NCBI GenBank assembly: GCA_964035545.1
Contig: OZ037767.1
Span: 10,530,207-10,594,206, forward strand
Direction of reading: 5' to 3'
DNA length: 64,000 nucleotides
From: Bugula neritina
Taxonomy: Eukaryota; Bryozoa; Gymnolaemata; Cheilostomatida; Bugulidae
Under the pieces are notes generated by a model. That model was given only the letters and a program-made list of their open reading frames with translations. It was not told the DNA's origin and made no database searches. Below, piece after piece: positions 63,973 through 64,000 of the stretch. How positions within the stretch are numbered: position 1 is the first letter of the stretch; each line of letters starts with the position of its first letter. Both the position numbers and the translations under genes were made by a program.

Positions 63973-64000
63973 TCTGTCATATGCTGATTAATTTTGTTGT

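Larger units (their letters stand above)
61639..64000. repeat. Right arm of large inverted duplication
   Basis: It is the reverse complement of 58570-60493, with an extra 739-bp element at 61855-62593 and without the 315-bp element of the left arm. It contains the intact peptide gene and is cut by the window end. The spacer between arms (60494-61638) shows no gene. Confidence 0.8.

Overview
This window is AT-rich animal nuclear DNA. It has short GT-AG introns (mostly 150-600 bases), simple-sequence tracts inside introns, non-LTR and terminal-inverted-repeat transposons, and no bacterial-style gene organisation. An invertebrate metazoan is the best reading. A lophotrochozoan is a guess that I cannot prove from the sequence.

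Two very long minus-strand genes fill most of it, as a head-to-tail tandem pair. Copy A runs from an ATG at 32851 to a stop at 6467. Copy B runs from an ATG at 57050 to a stop at 34842. I joined 48 coding exons in each by hand. Splice phases agree at every junction, giving an intact reading frame of 7299 nt (2432 residues) in A and about 2413 residues in B. The predicted protein has a signal peptide, an ectodomain of about 1060 residues resembling the beta/gamma auxiliary subunits of the sperm CatSper calcium channel, and one transmembrane segment near residues 1083-1103. These are followed by about 800 residues of helical repeats with a period near 50, then a complete SEC14-like module (CRAL-TRIO N-terminal helices, CRAL-TRIO lipid-binding fold, GOLD domain). 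I know of no described protein joining a CatSper-type subunit to a SEC14/GOLD module; this is the main discovery candidate.

The introns hold mobile elements and repeats found in only one copy, so they postdate the tandem duplication. Examples are a 415-bp element with an 8-bp target duplication whose empty site survives in copy B, a PIF/Harbinger-like MITE, a TIR element with a nested 5'-truncated LINE, and a (CCACTA)n block of about 0.85 kb. A 117-nt intron segment is more conserved between the copies than the coding exon I compared it with. A 27-bp ACGT-containing palindrome lies 91-95 bp upstream of both start codons.

The right end (58570-64000) is an inverted duplication around a 1.1-kb spacer. 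Each arm carries a two-coding-exon gene for a small secreted six-cysteine peptide. The plus-strand copy (63417-63897) is intact, with a TATA box and poly(A) signal. The minus-strand copy (58686-59170) has a nonsense codon before the cysteine region and a MITE next to its TATA box. Comparing the arms gives exact empty and filled sites for two MITEs (target duplications TAA and TTA). One arm junction lies inside a further MITE.

The left 6.4 kb and the gaps at 33.0-34.7 kb, 57.2-58.5 kb and 60.7-61.6 kb show no convincing genes, apart from an inverted remnant of one exon of the large gene near 4.6 kb.
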